Shown: positions 1 to 8,434 of the stretch, one piece after another | How the letters are laid out: each line of letters opens with the position of its first letter | Numbering within the stretch: the stretch's first letter is position 1 | DNA from: an uncultured Bacteroidota bacterium | Lineage (GTDB): Bacteria > Bacteroidota > Bacteroidia > Bacteroidales > CG2-30-32-10 | Length of the DNA stretch: 34,990 nt | NCBI GenBank assembly: GCA_903889915.1 | Contig: CAISZK010000284.1 | Location: 1-34,990 of the forward strand | Reading direction: 5' to 3' | Position numbers and translations under genes: made by a program | The notes under the pieces: generated by a model | Told to the model about the DNA's origin: nothing | Seen by the model: only the letters and a program-made list of their open reading frames with translations | Database searches by the model: none

Positions 1-118
1 ATTCCCCTGCTTTACATTTTACATTTCCCGTCACTTTTACATTTTACATTCCCCTGCTTTACATTTTACATTTCCCGTCACTTTTACATTTTACATTCCC
101 CTGCTTTACATTTTACAT
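1..118. repeat. 47-bp tandem repeat, about 2.5 copies
   Basis: The block beginning ATTCCCCTGCTTTACATTTT recurs at 1, 48 and 95, so the period is 47 bp. Copies 1 and 2 are identical as far as I can read, and the third is cut at about 118. Each unit itself contains smaller words (TTTACATT, CCCCTG, CCCGTCA). The block lies just downstream of the minus-strand kinase gene and may extend left of the window. No coding potential is evident. Confidence 0.9.
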
Positions 119-128
119 TAACTTTTAA

Positions 129-177
129 ACCCTTCAACCATTTCAAACCCTTCAACCATTTCAAACTCTTCAAACCC
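129..177. repeat. 18-bp tandem repeat, about 2.7 copies
   Basis: ACCCTTCAACCATTTCAA occurs at 129-146 and 147-164, followed by a decayed third copy that runs into the stop codon of the kinase gene. It directly abuts the 47-bp repeat. Related CTTCAAAC words reappear at about 4376-4412 ahead of hutU, so these are probably lineage-specific spacer words. Confidence 0.85.
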
Positions 178-3100
178 TATTTCGGTATCGAAAAATAAAA
201 CACTGTTCCTTTCTCCAACTCCGATTCAAGCCATATCCTCCCCTCATGCCGGTCAATGATCCTCTTGCAAATTGCAAGTCCTATCCCCGTCCCTGAATAT
301 TCATTTCGCGAATGCAATCTTTGAAAAATCCCGAAAATGCGTTCATGGAACTGCTTGTCTATCCCAATCCCGTTATCTTTTATACTGAATATCCATTCCG
401 ATTTTTCTTCCTTTGCCGAAATATGTATGTGAGGCGTTTCAGACTGATTGTATTTTATCCCGTTGCTTATCAAATTTTGGAACAACTGTATAAATTGAGT
501 TTCATCAACCTTCACTTGTGGCAATTCATCATTTGTGATGATCACTTTTCTTTCTTCTATCATCATCGAAAGATTCATCCTTACTTTTCCAAGCAATTCA
601 TGCATATCAACATCTGTTATGGCTTTCTTTCTTGTATTCAAACGTGAAAACTCAAGCAGGTCATTGATCAGTTTCTGCATCCGCATTGCGCCGTTCACAG
701 CATATCCAATAAATTCCTGTGCATCCTCATCAAGCTGATCCCTATACCTCTTTGATAAAAGTTGTGTGTAACTCGAAACCATGCGCAAAGGCTCCTGCAA
801 ATCGTGCGATGCAACGTAAGCAAATTGTTCAAGTTCCTTGTTCGATTTCTCCAATGATGCCAATGTTTTTTTACGTTCAGTGATCACATCAAACACCGCA
901 ACAAAATATTCTTTTTCCGGACTGTAAATGGAAATCGAAAACCACATCTTCAATCCTTCAACATAAATTTTAATGATCTCAGGTTTGCCTGTTTCTGCAA
1001 CTCTTCCATAGATCTCAAGCAATCCTCCATCTGTTTCTTTGAACCCCGGAATAACTTCCGATACTTTTTTACCTACCACATCTTTCAATCCTGTTAAAGT
1101 TTCGAATGATTTGTTTACGCTGATATAAGTAAAATCATCCGCCTTTCCTTCCAGATACTTCATCCTGCAGTAGGCAAATCCGTTCAGCATATTCTCAAAC
1201 AATATACGGTAAAGTTCTTCACTTTCTTTTAAATATTGTTCAGTCTTTTTACGCTCTGTTATATCTATGATCGTACTTAGCTGACACGTTTTTCCTTTTA
1301 GTTTGATAAATACCACCGACAACAACCCTGTAAGGATCTTTCCGCTTTTAGTGCGAAGATGGCATTCATAACCAAAAACAAATTCCTGTTTTCTCAATAC
1401 CTCTATCAGGTTTTTTCTGTCTTCGGGATTATCAAAGATCCCAAGCTCCACGGATGTATGCCCTTTCAACTCTTCAATGCTGTACTCCATATCCCGCAGA
1501 AATGTTTCATTGGCATCTATGAAAGTGCCTTCATAAGGTGTTGTCAGAATAATTGCAACAGGGCTTTTATTCAATATTATTGAAAGCGTATTTTCCGATT
1601 CCCGAAGCTCTTCTTCTGCTCTTTTTCTGTCAGTAATATCTCTTGCTGTAACAACTGAACCGACAATATCACCCTGATCATTTCTGACAGGAGCAAAACT
1701 ATAACTTCCCACCCATGATTCACCTGTGTCTTTTCGCCGTAAGATATACTCCGAACTTTTCGACACTTCACCGCTCAATGCTCTTGGAACAGCCCATTTT
1801 TCTAGCGGCATCAATTCTCCGGCCATATTCATCACATCAAGAAATACCGGATATTCGCTCAATGTTTTTGCACATTCTTCTTTATTTCTGAACTTATGAA
1901 ATGTGGCAAAGGCTTCATTGAACTCAACAAATTTCCCATCCACATCCGATATAAATATAGCGTCAGTCATGCTCTCCAGCGCAGTCTCCAGTTTCACTTT
2001 GCTTGCAAGCAACTCGGCTTCCATTCGTTTTCGTTCAGTAATATCATTCGAGAGAATAAAAACTCCTTCCGGCACCGGCTGTATGCTCAGGTCAAACCAG
2101 CCTTTGCTACCATCGGGATAGTCAAATTCATTCAAAAGGTGATGAGTAGTTTTTTCTTCCATGCATTTTCTCATAATGCAGAAAAGTTCGGTTTTTTCAC
2201 TTCCGGGCCACAGATCCATATATCTTTTCCCAAGTAGCTCTTCCTTTGGGCGTCTGCTATGTGCTTCTGCAACATCGTTGAGATAAATATACTTCCAGTC
2301 AAACCCAATGATCTGGCATCCTTCCAGCATTTGATCAAGGGTCGAACGATACCTTTTTTCACTCACTTTCAATTCATGCTCTGTTTGTTTCCTAACCGTA
2401 ATATCATTTCCCTGTGCAATGGTTGAAATAATCGTAACACCATCATCAGCCAACACAGGTGCAGAGTTCCATTGAACAATTTTGAGCGAACCATCTTTAT
2501 GAAGAATACAAATTTCAACAATTTCCCATCTCTCGCCCTCATGCGTTTTTCTGATCAGTTCCATTGATTTTTCAACCTGGTCTGCCGGGAAAAGGATATC
2601 CAGAGTTTTTCCGATAACTTCATCAGCCTTTCTTCCTGTCAACTCTTCAAATGCCGGGTTGAACCTTGTTATCCTGAACTGATGATCCCAAACAATGATT
2701 GGCGCATTGGCATATTTGAAAAGCTTTTCAAGATATTCGTTTGTTGTGTTTAATTCTTTTGTACGCAGCTTAACCTTTTCATCAAGTTCGTTATTTACAT
2801 CAGCAAGTTTTTTGTTGTTATGTTCAATTTCTTTGCTTTGCCGCTCTATGTTTTGATAAGCAAATTTCAATTCATCCAATGTAAGCATCAAAAGTTTTTC
2901 GTCATGATGTATCTTCTCATTCGACTCCACTTCCCGCCTCAGCAATTGGTTCGCTTCCTTAACAAATCGCTTTATAGGTTTTCCAATCAATCCCGACAAA
3001 TACCAGATTAAAAACAACACTACAATTACTGAAACGATCAGGAGAAAAATCGAAAAGTAAATCGCAAAGTTTTCATGCTTAGTAACCCTCTCAAGTATAG

Positions 3101-3614
3101 TGTTGGCTTTATTCTGTGCAAAATCACGGATTTTATTCAGGTGATAAAAAATTTCATTGAATTTCGAATTTACACTGGTCCTTAAAAGATAATTGATACT
3201 GTCTGTTTTATTTTCTTTCTTTAATTCATAAAATCTGCTCCACGAGTTTACCCACACTCCATAATCAATGATGGCGCTATCTTTATCCTTTGGATTACCC
3301 AGATATTTTAAAGAAATGATCTTAAAACAACTGTCAACATTGCGTGAACTGATCATTATCTCTCTTTTCAAACTGTCAGTATAACGGTCGTTGTCTGCCA
3401 GTGTAACCTCGCCCAGCAACTGCGATATTTTATGAAGATCAATTTTAATTTCCCTTAGAGTATTGCTTACCAGAAAAGGGTGTTCATAAAGGGTTTCTGT
3501 GTCTTTTCCAACCGAACGGAATTGAATAAATAAATAAAGGGCAACAACAAACATGATGGCAAACACGCACAGAAGTGATAATCGTATCCTGGTAGTTATT
3601 GTTGTTTTTCCCAT
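177..3614 (-). CDS. Membrane-bound multi-PAS sensor histidine kinase
   Basis: This 1145-residue protein is read as a hybrid-free sensor kinase. Residues 9-29 form a first membrane helix, 30-183 a probable periplasmic helical sensor region, and 184-206 a second helix. A HAMP/coiled-coil stretch follows (about 207-290), then five PAS/PAC modules at roughly 293-415, 418-535, 538-665, 668-793 and 795-915, several ending in the linker DITERK or DITDRK. The HisKA domain holds the H-box FAYVASHDLQEP, with phosphoacceptor His937. The ATPase domain shows the N-box (LFQNLISNGIKYN), G1 (DNGIGID) and G2 (GTGIGLAICKRI). There is no receiver domain, and no response regulator gene lies in the window, so its partner must be elsewhere. 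Such kinases autophosphorylate on His and pass the phosphate to a regulator. The signal cannot be inferred. The ATG at 3612-3614 is followed at once by a hydrophobic segment, which supports this start. Confidence 0.93.
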   Translation of the reverse strand: MGKTTITTRIRLSLLCVFAIMFVVALYLFIQFRSVGKDTETLYEHPFLVSNTLREIKIDLHKISQLLGEVTLADNDRYTDSLKREIMISSRNVDSCFKIISLKYLGNPKDKDSAIIDYGVWVNSWSRFYELKKENKTDSINYLLRTSVNSKFNEIFYHLNKIRDFAQNKANTILERVTKHENFAIYFSIFLLIVSVIVVLFLIWYLSGLIGKPIKRFVKEANQLLRREVESNEKIHHDEKLLMLTLDELKFAYQNIERQSKEIEHNNKKLADVNNELDEKVKLRTKELNTTNEYLEKLFKYANAPIIVWDHQFRITRFNPAFEELTGRKADEVIGKTLDILFPADQVEKSMELIRKTHEGERWEIVEICILHKDGSLKIVQWNSAPVLADDGVTIISTIAQGNDITVRKQTEHELKVSEKRYRSTLDQMLEGCQIIGFDWKYIYLNDVAEAHSRRPKEELLGKRYMDLWPGSEKTELFCIMRKCMEEKTTHHLLNEFDYPDGSKGWFDLSIQPVPEGVFILSNDITERKRMEAELLASKVKLETALESMTDAIFISDVDGKFVEFNEAFATFHKFRNKEECAKTLSEYPVFLDVMNMAGELMPLEKWAVPRALSGEVSKSSEYILRRKDTGESWVGSYSFAPVRNDQGDIVGSVVTARDITDRKRAEEELRESENTLSIILNKSPVAIILTTPYEGTFIDANETFLRDMEYSIEELKGHTSVELGIFDNPEDRKNLIEVLRKQEFVFGYECHLRTKSGKILTGLLSVVFIKLKGKTCQLSTIIDITERKKTEQYLKESEELYRILFENMLNGFAYCRMKYLEGKADDFTYISVNKSFETLTGLKDVVGKKVSEVIPGFKETDGGLLEIYGRVAETGKPEIIKIYVEGLKMWFSISIYSPEKEYFVAVFDVITERKKTLASLEKSNKELEQFAYVASHDLQEPLRMVSSYTQLLSKRYRDQLDEDAQEFIGYAVNGAMRMQKLINDLLEFSRLNTRKKAITDVDMHELLGKVRMNLSMMIEERKVIITNDELPQVKVDETQFIQLFQNLISNGIKYNQSETPHIHISAKEEKSEWIFSIKDNGIGIDKQFHERIFGIFQRLHSRNEYSGTGIGLAICKRIIDRHEGRIWLESELEKGTVFYFSIPK

Positions 3615-3733
3615 AACTTCAATTTCATTTTAAAAAAAATGTCCCTTATCCGCAAACCCTAACAAACAACAAGGCTTCTGAAAGAATTCCCTCATCTGAT
3701 GTCCTGGAAAAGTCCTTATCCAGAAATGATGTA

Positions 3734-3767
3734 CGAAAGTATAAAATAATTTTGGAATATCTCCAAA
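3734..3767 (-). promoter_or_regulatory. Candidate Bacteroidota-type promoter for the kinase gene
   Basis: On the minus strand, TTTG (3767-3764) is followed after 22 nt by TACTTTCG (3741-3734), one base off the -7 consensus TAnnTTTG. The spacer is at the long end of the usual range. The start codon is about 120 nt downstream. The match is plausible but weak. Confidence 0.3.
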
Positions 3768-3907
3768 GAAATCCGAATTAATTTCTTAAAATCCTAAGAA
3801 AATTTTCCTGATCAAATAAAAAAATGAAAAATATCAGCAACCGGCTTTATTCATTAATTTTCGAAAAAGCAATCAGGAAAGGATTTAATATTTATAGTGC
3901 GATTTTA

Positions 3908-4160
3908 AATTGGAATTGTAATGACCTCAATTGGAAAAGTAACACTTACAATTGGAAATGTAAATTTAAAAGGGCAAAATTTAAAAAATACCTTTGCATT
4001 ACGTTAAGTAATGGCTACCTTTCTTTATTTGATGATTACCTTAGGTAATGTAAGTGTTACATTGGGTAAGGTAAGAGTTACCTTACCTTAAGTAACAAAC
4101 AAATAATCTATCCATTAGTGAAAGTCTCCAATCTCTCAGCAAAAGTCTCCATTTACTCAG
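3908..4160. repeat. Degenerate array with 21-bp period (about 12 units)
   Basis: AATTGGAA starts at 3908, 3929 and 3950, exactly 21 bp apart, each followed by a GTAA word. Units at 4034, 4055 and 4076 form a second family (TTAC near the start, GTAA near the end; GTAA ends at 4053, 4074 and 4095). Units at 4118 and 4139 form a third (AAAGTCTCC at 4121 and 4142). All three families keep the same 21-bp register over about 250 bp. Neighbouring units in between are too diverged to align. In one forward frame the first units read as heptads with an Asn-Trp pair, but a stop ends that frame at 4048, inside the array. Confidence 0.7.
4035..4087. repeat. Three consecutive perfect hairpins
   Basis: ATTACCT/AGGTAAT around one central base (4035-4049), AATGTAA-GTG-TTACATT (4047-4063), and GGTAAGGTAA-GAG-TTACCTTACC (4065-4087) are perfect inverted repeats with loops of 1, 3 and 3 nt. 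The first two overlap by 3 bp, so they could be alternative cruciforms or RNA hairpins. A weaker relative, ATTAC-N5-GTAAT, lies at about 3998-4012. No T-tract follows, so these do not look like intrinsic terminators. Confidence 0.75.
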
Positions 4161-4412
4161 CATTTGGACTATCAATAAATTTAACACATGCATTTAATTA
4201 TTCAACAGCCAATTGCAAGGTATTTAACAAATGCAATTGTTTCAGATGTCTTAAATAAAGTTACTTTTAAAGTTTGATAAAAGGAGGATTTTTCGAAGTT
4301 TTAGTCCGAAAAACTCTGACAACACCCCTTTCACCATCCATGCTCTCCCCTCTAACCACTAACTACAAACCACAAACCCTTCAAACTCTTCAAACCACAA
4401 ACTCTTCAAACA

Positions 4413-4444
4413 TTTGAATAATTCCCCGCGAAACCGTAATTTCG
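4413..4444 (+). promoter_or_regulatory. Probable Bacteroidota-type promoter of hutU
   Basis: TTTG (4413-4416), a 20-nt spacer, then TAATTTCG (4437-4444), one base off TAnnTTTG. The hutU start codon is 25 nt after the -7 element, giving a short leader. The spacing agrees with the phylum's sigma factor preference. Confidence 0.5.
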
Positions 4445-4469
4445 CCCCGCAAAATAAACACACATTTTT

Positions 4470-6476
4470 ATGAACCAAACAGATTTTGAAAACGAAATTC
4501 TCCAGGGTATTCCTGACATTCTTCCCGAACCAAAACCTTACGATCCTTCGCTCAACCATGCCCCGCGCCGCAAAGACATACTGTCGAAAGACGAAAAAAT
4601 GCTCGCACTCAAAAATGCCCTGCGTTATTTTGATAAAAAACATCATGCAACCCTTGCCCCTGAGTTTGCCAATGAATTAAAAGAGTATGGACGCATTTAC
4701 ATGTATCGCTTCCGTCCTTCCTATAAAATCTATGCCCGCAGCATCAATGAGTTTCCCCACAAATCTCAGCAGGCTGCCGCAATCATGCTCATGCTTTCAA
4801 ACAATCTCGACACCGCCGTTGCCCAGCATCCCCATGAACTCATCACCTATGGCGGCAATGGCGCTGCTTTCATGAACTGGGCACAATACCGCCTCACCAT
4901 GAAATATCTTGCTGAAATGACCGACGAACAAACACTGGTTTTATATTCCGGTCATCCAATGGGACTGTTTCCTTCGCACAAGGATGCCCCCCGTGTTGTG
5001 GTGACCAACGGCATGGTGATCCCCAATTATTCCAAACCCGACGACTGGGAACGATTCAATGCCATGGGTGTTTCGCAATACGGACAAATGACTGCCGGTT
5101 CCTTTATGTATATTGGTCCGCAGGGCATCGTCCACGGAACAACCATTACCGTACTGAATGCAGGCCGTAAGATTGCAAAGAACAATGAAGATCTTGCAGG
5201 AAAATTATTTGTTTCATCAGGTCTTGGCGGCATGTCGGGCGCACAGGCCAAGGCTGCCGTCATTGCAGGTGCAATAGGTATAATTGCGGAGGTTAACCCA
5301 AAGGCTGTGCACACCCGCCATTCGCAGGGTTGGGTTGACGAAGTTTATGACGATTTAAATAAATTGCTCGAAAGGATCATTAAAGCCAAAGCCAACAAAG
5401 AAGCCGTTTCTCTGGCATTCCAGGGCAACATTGTTGATCTCTGGGAAAAATTTGTAAAAGAAAATATCACCGTCGAACTTGGCTCCGACCAGACCTCACT
5501 TCACAATCCGTGGGCAGGCGGCTATTATCCCGTTGGAATTTCCTTCGAAGATTCTAAGGAAATGATGACATCCAATCCCGTTCTTTTCAAAGAAAAAGTG
5601 CAGGAATCACTGCGACGCCAGGTGACAGCCATCAATGCACTTTCAAAAAAAGGAATGTATTTCTTCGATTATGGCAATGCATTTCTGCTCGAAGCAAGCC
5701 GCGCAGGCGCTGATATCATGAAGCCAAACGGCGATTTTATTTACCCTTCCTATGTGCAGGACATCATGGGACCCATGTGTTTTGATTATGGTTTCGGTCC
5801 TTTCCGCTGGGTTTGCACTTCATCAAAGCCCGGAGACCTTGATACCACTGATAAAATTGCAATGGAAATGCTGGAAGAAATTGCAAAAACCGCTCCTGCT
5901 GAAATCAGGCAACAATTGAGAGATAACATCCAATGGATAGATGGCGCAAAGAAAAACAAACTGGTTGTCGGCTCGCAGGCACGCATACTTTATGCCGATG
6001 CCACAGGCAGAATAAAAATTGCAGAAGCATTTAACAACGCTATAAAGTCAGGAAAAATTACAGCCCCCGTTGTTCTTGGCCGCGACCATCATGATGTCTC
6101 AGGGACCGATTCACCTTATCGCGAAACTTCCAATATTTACGATGGTTCAAAATTCACTGCCGATATGGCTATTCAAAACGTAATAGGCGATTCTTTCCGC
6201 GGCGCCACCTGGGTTTCCATTCACAATGGCGGTGGCGTAGGCTGGGGCGAAGTGATCAATGGCGGCTTTGGCATGCTCCTCGATGGCAGTCCCGACGCTG
6301 AAAGAAGATTAAAAATGATGTTGTTTTGGGACGTCAACAATGGCATTTCCAGGCGCAGTTGGGCACGTAACGAAGGAGCAATCTTCGCCATCAAACGCGC
6401 CATGCAGGAAGAGCCTATGCTAAAAGTTACCCTGCCCAATATTGCGGATGATAAATTGTTGGAAGGATTGTTTTAA
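4470..6476 (+). CDS. hutU: Urocanate hydratase (urocanase), long form
   Basis: Urocanase (EC 4.2.1.49) converts urocanate to imidazolone propionate, the second step of histidine breakdown, using tightly bound NAD+ in the cytoplasm. The 668-residue product matches the longer urocanase type (about 660-680 residues, as in vertebrates) rather than the 550-560-residue proteobacterial one; the extra length is mainly at the N terminus. The glycine-rich nucleotide-binding segment SSGLGGMSGAQ is at 249-259. The conserved active-site region DYGFGPFRWVC ends at Cys449. The N-terminal region has the ITYGGNGAAF motif. hutH, hutI and ftcD are not adjacent, so other pathway genes must be elsewhere if the route is complete. 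A promoter lies at 4413-4444 and a terminator at 6512-6547, so it is probably transcribed alone. No internal stop or frameshift is seen. Confidence 0.97.
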   Translation: MNQTDFENEILQGIPDILPEPKPYDPSLNHAPRRKDILSKDEKMLALKNALRYFDKKHHATLAPEFANELKEYGRIYMYRFRPSYKIYARSINEFPHKSQQAAAIMLMLSNNLDTAVAQHPHELITYGGNGAAFMNWAQYRLTMKYLAEMTDEQTLVLYSGHPMGLFPSHKDAPRVVVTNGMVIPNYSKPDDWERFNAMGVSQYGQMTAGSFMYIGPQGIVHGTTITVLNAGRKIAKNNEDLAGKLFVSSGLGGMSGAQAKAAVIAGAIGIIAEVNPKAVHTRHSQGWVDEVYDDLNKLLERIIKAKANKEAVSLAFQGNIVDLWEKFVKENITVELGSDQTSLHNPWAGGYYPVGISFEDSKEMMTSNPVLFKEKVQESLRRQVTAINALSKKGMYFFDYGNAFLLEASRAGADIMKPNGDFIYPSYVQDIMGPMCFDYGFGPFRWVCTSSKPGDLDTTDKIAMEMLEEIAKTAPAEIRQQLRDNIQWIDGAKKNKLVVGSQARILYADATGRIKIAEAFNNAIKSGKITAPVVLGRDHHDVSGTDSPYRETSNIYDGSKFTADMAIQNVIGDSFRGATWVSIHNGGGVGWGEVINGGFGMLLDGSPDAERRLKMMLFWDVNNGISRRSWARNEGAIFAIKRAMQEEPMLKVTLPNIADDKLLEGLF

Positions 6477-6511
6477 AAATATTTATTCAAAAAACAGGTT
6501 GCTGTATCTTA

Positions 6512-6547
6512 CTTTTCCAAAGTTTTCTTCACTTTGGAAAAGTTTTC
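6512..6547 (+). terminator. Rho-independent terminator after hutU
   Basis: CTTTTCCAAAGT (6512-6523), a 7-nt loop, then its perfect complement ACTTTGGAAAAG (6531-6542), followed by TTTT. The 12-bp stem is 36 nt past the hutU stop. On the other strand no T-tract follows, so it most likely serves hutU only. Confidence 0.8.
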
Positions 6548-6689
6548 AGCGCCCTGCCATCAATAGTTGTTTTTTGAAACAGCTATTTTTATAGCTTCAG
6601 GATTTAGCAGAATAATCAACTATGAGTAAATCTGAATAATTATTTCAATATCAAATTAAAATCAGTTGAAATCATAATCATCAGTTTCA

Positions 6690-7301
6690 TCAGTGTTCTA
6701 TCACTTTAAAAACCTTATTCGTTTCTTCAATAAAATCCAAAATTTCGTCTTTCCCGTTTTTATCCAGCGCTGACGAAATGATCATTTGCGGCAATTCATC
6801 CCAACCCTGTTTCAGCACCTTTTTATAATGCTCCACATTGCTTGCCAATTCACCTCTTTTTAATTTATCACACTTCGTAAAAACAATAACAAACGGAAAC
6901 CTGCTTGTGCCCAGCCATTCCATGAAATCAAGATCGCTTTGCTGCGGTTCTATCCTGGAGTCAATAAGAATAAAGGTGTTCAACAAATTCTCTCTGTGCA
7001 GCAGATATCCCCTGATCATTTTCTCCCATTTGGCCCGCATTTCCTTTGAAATCTTAGCATAGCCATAACCCGGAAGGTCCGCCAGGTACCAGCTTTCGTT
7101 AATGATAAAATGATTGATCAGTTGAGTTTTTCCCGGTGTTGAAGAAGTCTTGGCAAGTTTCTTTTCCCCCGTGATCATATTGATCAAGGACGATTTTCCC
7201 ACATTCGATCTGCCGATAAATGCATACTCAGGCATATTCGCTTTCGGACATTTTTCATAAGTGCTGCTGCTAATAACGAATTCTGCTTTTTTTATCTGCA
7301 T
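6690..7301 (-). CDS. engB: Ribosome biogenesis GTP-binding protein EngB (YihA/YsxC)
   Basis: This small TRAFAC-class GTPase is needed for assembly of the large ribosomal subunit. Its 203 residues are the normal family length. The G1/P-loop GRSNVGKSSL is at 30-39, the switch region STPGKTQ around 54-60, G3 DLPGYGYA at 75-82, G4 TKCDK at 142-146, and a G5-like SSAL near 175. The whole protein is one G domain, with the characteristic PGYGYA after G3. It is the last gene of a minus-strand run of three, 102 nt downstream of the GlsB-like gene, and may share its transcript. It converges with hutU. No abnormality is seen. Confidence 0.97.
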   Translation of the reverse strand: MQIKKAEFVISSSTYEKCPKANMPEYAFIGRSNVGKSSLINMITGEKKLAKTSSTPGKTQLINHFIINESWYLADLPGYGYAKISKEMRAKWEKMIRGYLLHRENLLNTFILIDSRIEPQQSDLDFMEWLGTSRFPFVIVFTKCDKLKRGELASNVEHYKKVLKQGWDELPQMIISSALDKNGKDEILDFIEETNKVFKVIEH

Positions 7302-7403
7302 GTGAATTGAATTGTAAAATTTTATTAATGAAAAAACCGATCGAAATTAGAAACTCTTTTGCTTCAACCGCACCTTGAACTTTGAACAACAACAAACAAC
7401 AAA

Positions 7404-8342
7404 CTACTTCTTGCCTTTTTTATAGTCCGGCAAATGTCTTTCCTTTTTCATATCATAGATGTCGCTAATCGTAACAAGGATCCCAGTTTCTTCAACTTCG
7501 CCAAAAGTGTCATTGAGTGTCGTTCCAAATGTCAGCATCGAAGGAGACAAATTCATATAGGCATTGACAAGAGGCGGTATATTTTCATTCAGACTTCGCA
7601 CACGTTGTGATAATATTTTGTAATCCTCCTGATAGCTCTTACCGATAAATAATGCATCCAATTCCTTCTTGCTTGTAGCGATTTTAATGGACTTGTGCGG
7701 AACCACCAGCTTTTCTTTATCCGGGAAATATTTGTGTAAAAAGAAAAGGATCATATCCCTTGCCTGCTGATGAAAACTCAGGTACATCGTAAATTTCCCA
7801 AAGAAATATTTCACATCAGGATTGTCGGTAACAATAGCGCCAAGACCGTCCCAAATATTATCCAGTGCATAAAGTCCTTTGCGCGGATCGTTCGCCGGCT
7901 GATAAATTGGCTGAACAAATGACCTTCCCAATTCTATGGTGTAAGGCATATATTCCTTAATGAATTTTTTCGAAAAAGAAAAAAGATGAGAAGTGGCCAG
8001 ATGATATTCTCCTTTTTTGTTTTTTGCAGCATCAGAGCAACGAATAAACCTGTAACCACCAACAATCTCTTTTTCTTTTGGGTCCCAAACGATCAACTGT
8101 TTGTAAGGATTTTTACCCATATCAAATTCGTCAAGATCCAGCGATTTTCCTGTCCCTCCACCTGCTCTGCGAAAAGTAATTTCCCTGAGACGGCCTATCT
8201 CTCTCAGTATATTTGGTGAGTCATCACAACCAATAATGTAAATTTCATTATTGCTATTATTCGTAAAACGGATAAACTTACTTTTATTAAATTCCTTTGC
8301 GAGTAAGCTCCTGTCAACCGGTTGAATCACCTCTTCAATCAT
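7404..8342 (-). CDS. GlsB-like N-acyltransferase (GNAT/hemolysin-type)
   Basis: The 312-residue protein resembles the GNAT-fold acyltransferases often annotated as putative hemolysin. These include OlsB and the Bacteroides GlsB, which attach a 3-hydroxy fatty acid to the amino group of ornithine or glycine. Recognisable segments are RLREITFRRAGGGTG (51-65), the strand IVGGYRF (93-99), and ELGRSFVQP around 137-145. The C-terminal half holds a helical region before the basic tail. The gene upstream on the same strand encodes an O-acyltransferase of the GlsA type. Such a pair is known to make glycine lipids in Bacteroides, so this is probably the first enzyme of that pathway. The amino acid substrate (glycine or ornithine) cannot be read from sequence. 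The gap to the upstream gene is 92-93 nt with no evident terminator. Confidence 0.78.
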   Translation of the reverse strand: MIEEVIQPVDRSLLAKEFNKSKFIRFTNNSNNEIYIIGCDDSPNILREIGRLREITFRRAGGGTGKSLDLDEFDMGKNPYKQLIVWDPKEKEIVGGYRFIRCSDAAKNKKGEYHLATSHLFSFSKKFIKEYMPYTIELGRSFVQPIYQPANDPRKGLYALDNIWDGLGAIVTDNPDVKYFFGKFTMYLSFHQQARDMILFFLHKYFPDKEKLVVPHKSIKIATSKKELDALFIGKSYQEDYKILSQRVRSLNENIPPLVNAYMNLSPSMLTFGTTLNDTFGEVEETGILVTISDIYDMKKERHLPDYKKGKK

Positions 8343-8434
8343 TGGTCAGTTTATGCTGTTTGGTTTATGTTTTATTTAAAAAAAAATTGTGTTTTCTGGT
8401 TCAATAAGTATGTACGATTATTGCCAATTATCTG

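Larger units (their letters stand above)
3615..4469. other. Gene-free gap of 855 nt between divergent kinase and hutU genes
   Basis: I see no convincing gene here. A 74-codon frame at 3824-4048 exists, but its lack of stops follows from a 21-bp repeat period and it has no family resemblance. The gap contains the candidate kinase promoter (3734-3767), the 21-bp phased array (3908-4160), hairpins at 4035-4087, an AT-rich stretch with no evident structure (4163-4330), CTTCAAAC-word repeats (4376-4412), and the hutU promoter (4413-4444). Confidence 0.7.

Noticed and set aside
3824-4048. 74-codon plus-strand frame as a gene
   Set aside because: Its openness follows from the 21-bp repeat period, its composition is Asn/Lys-rich, there is no family resemblance, and it stops inside the array.
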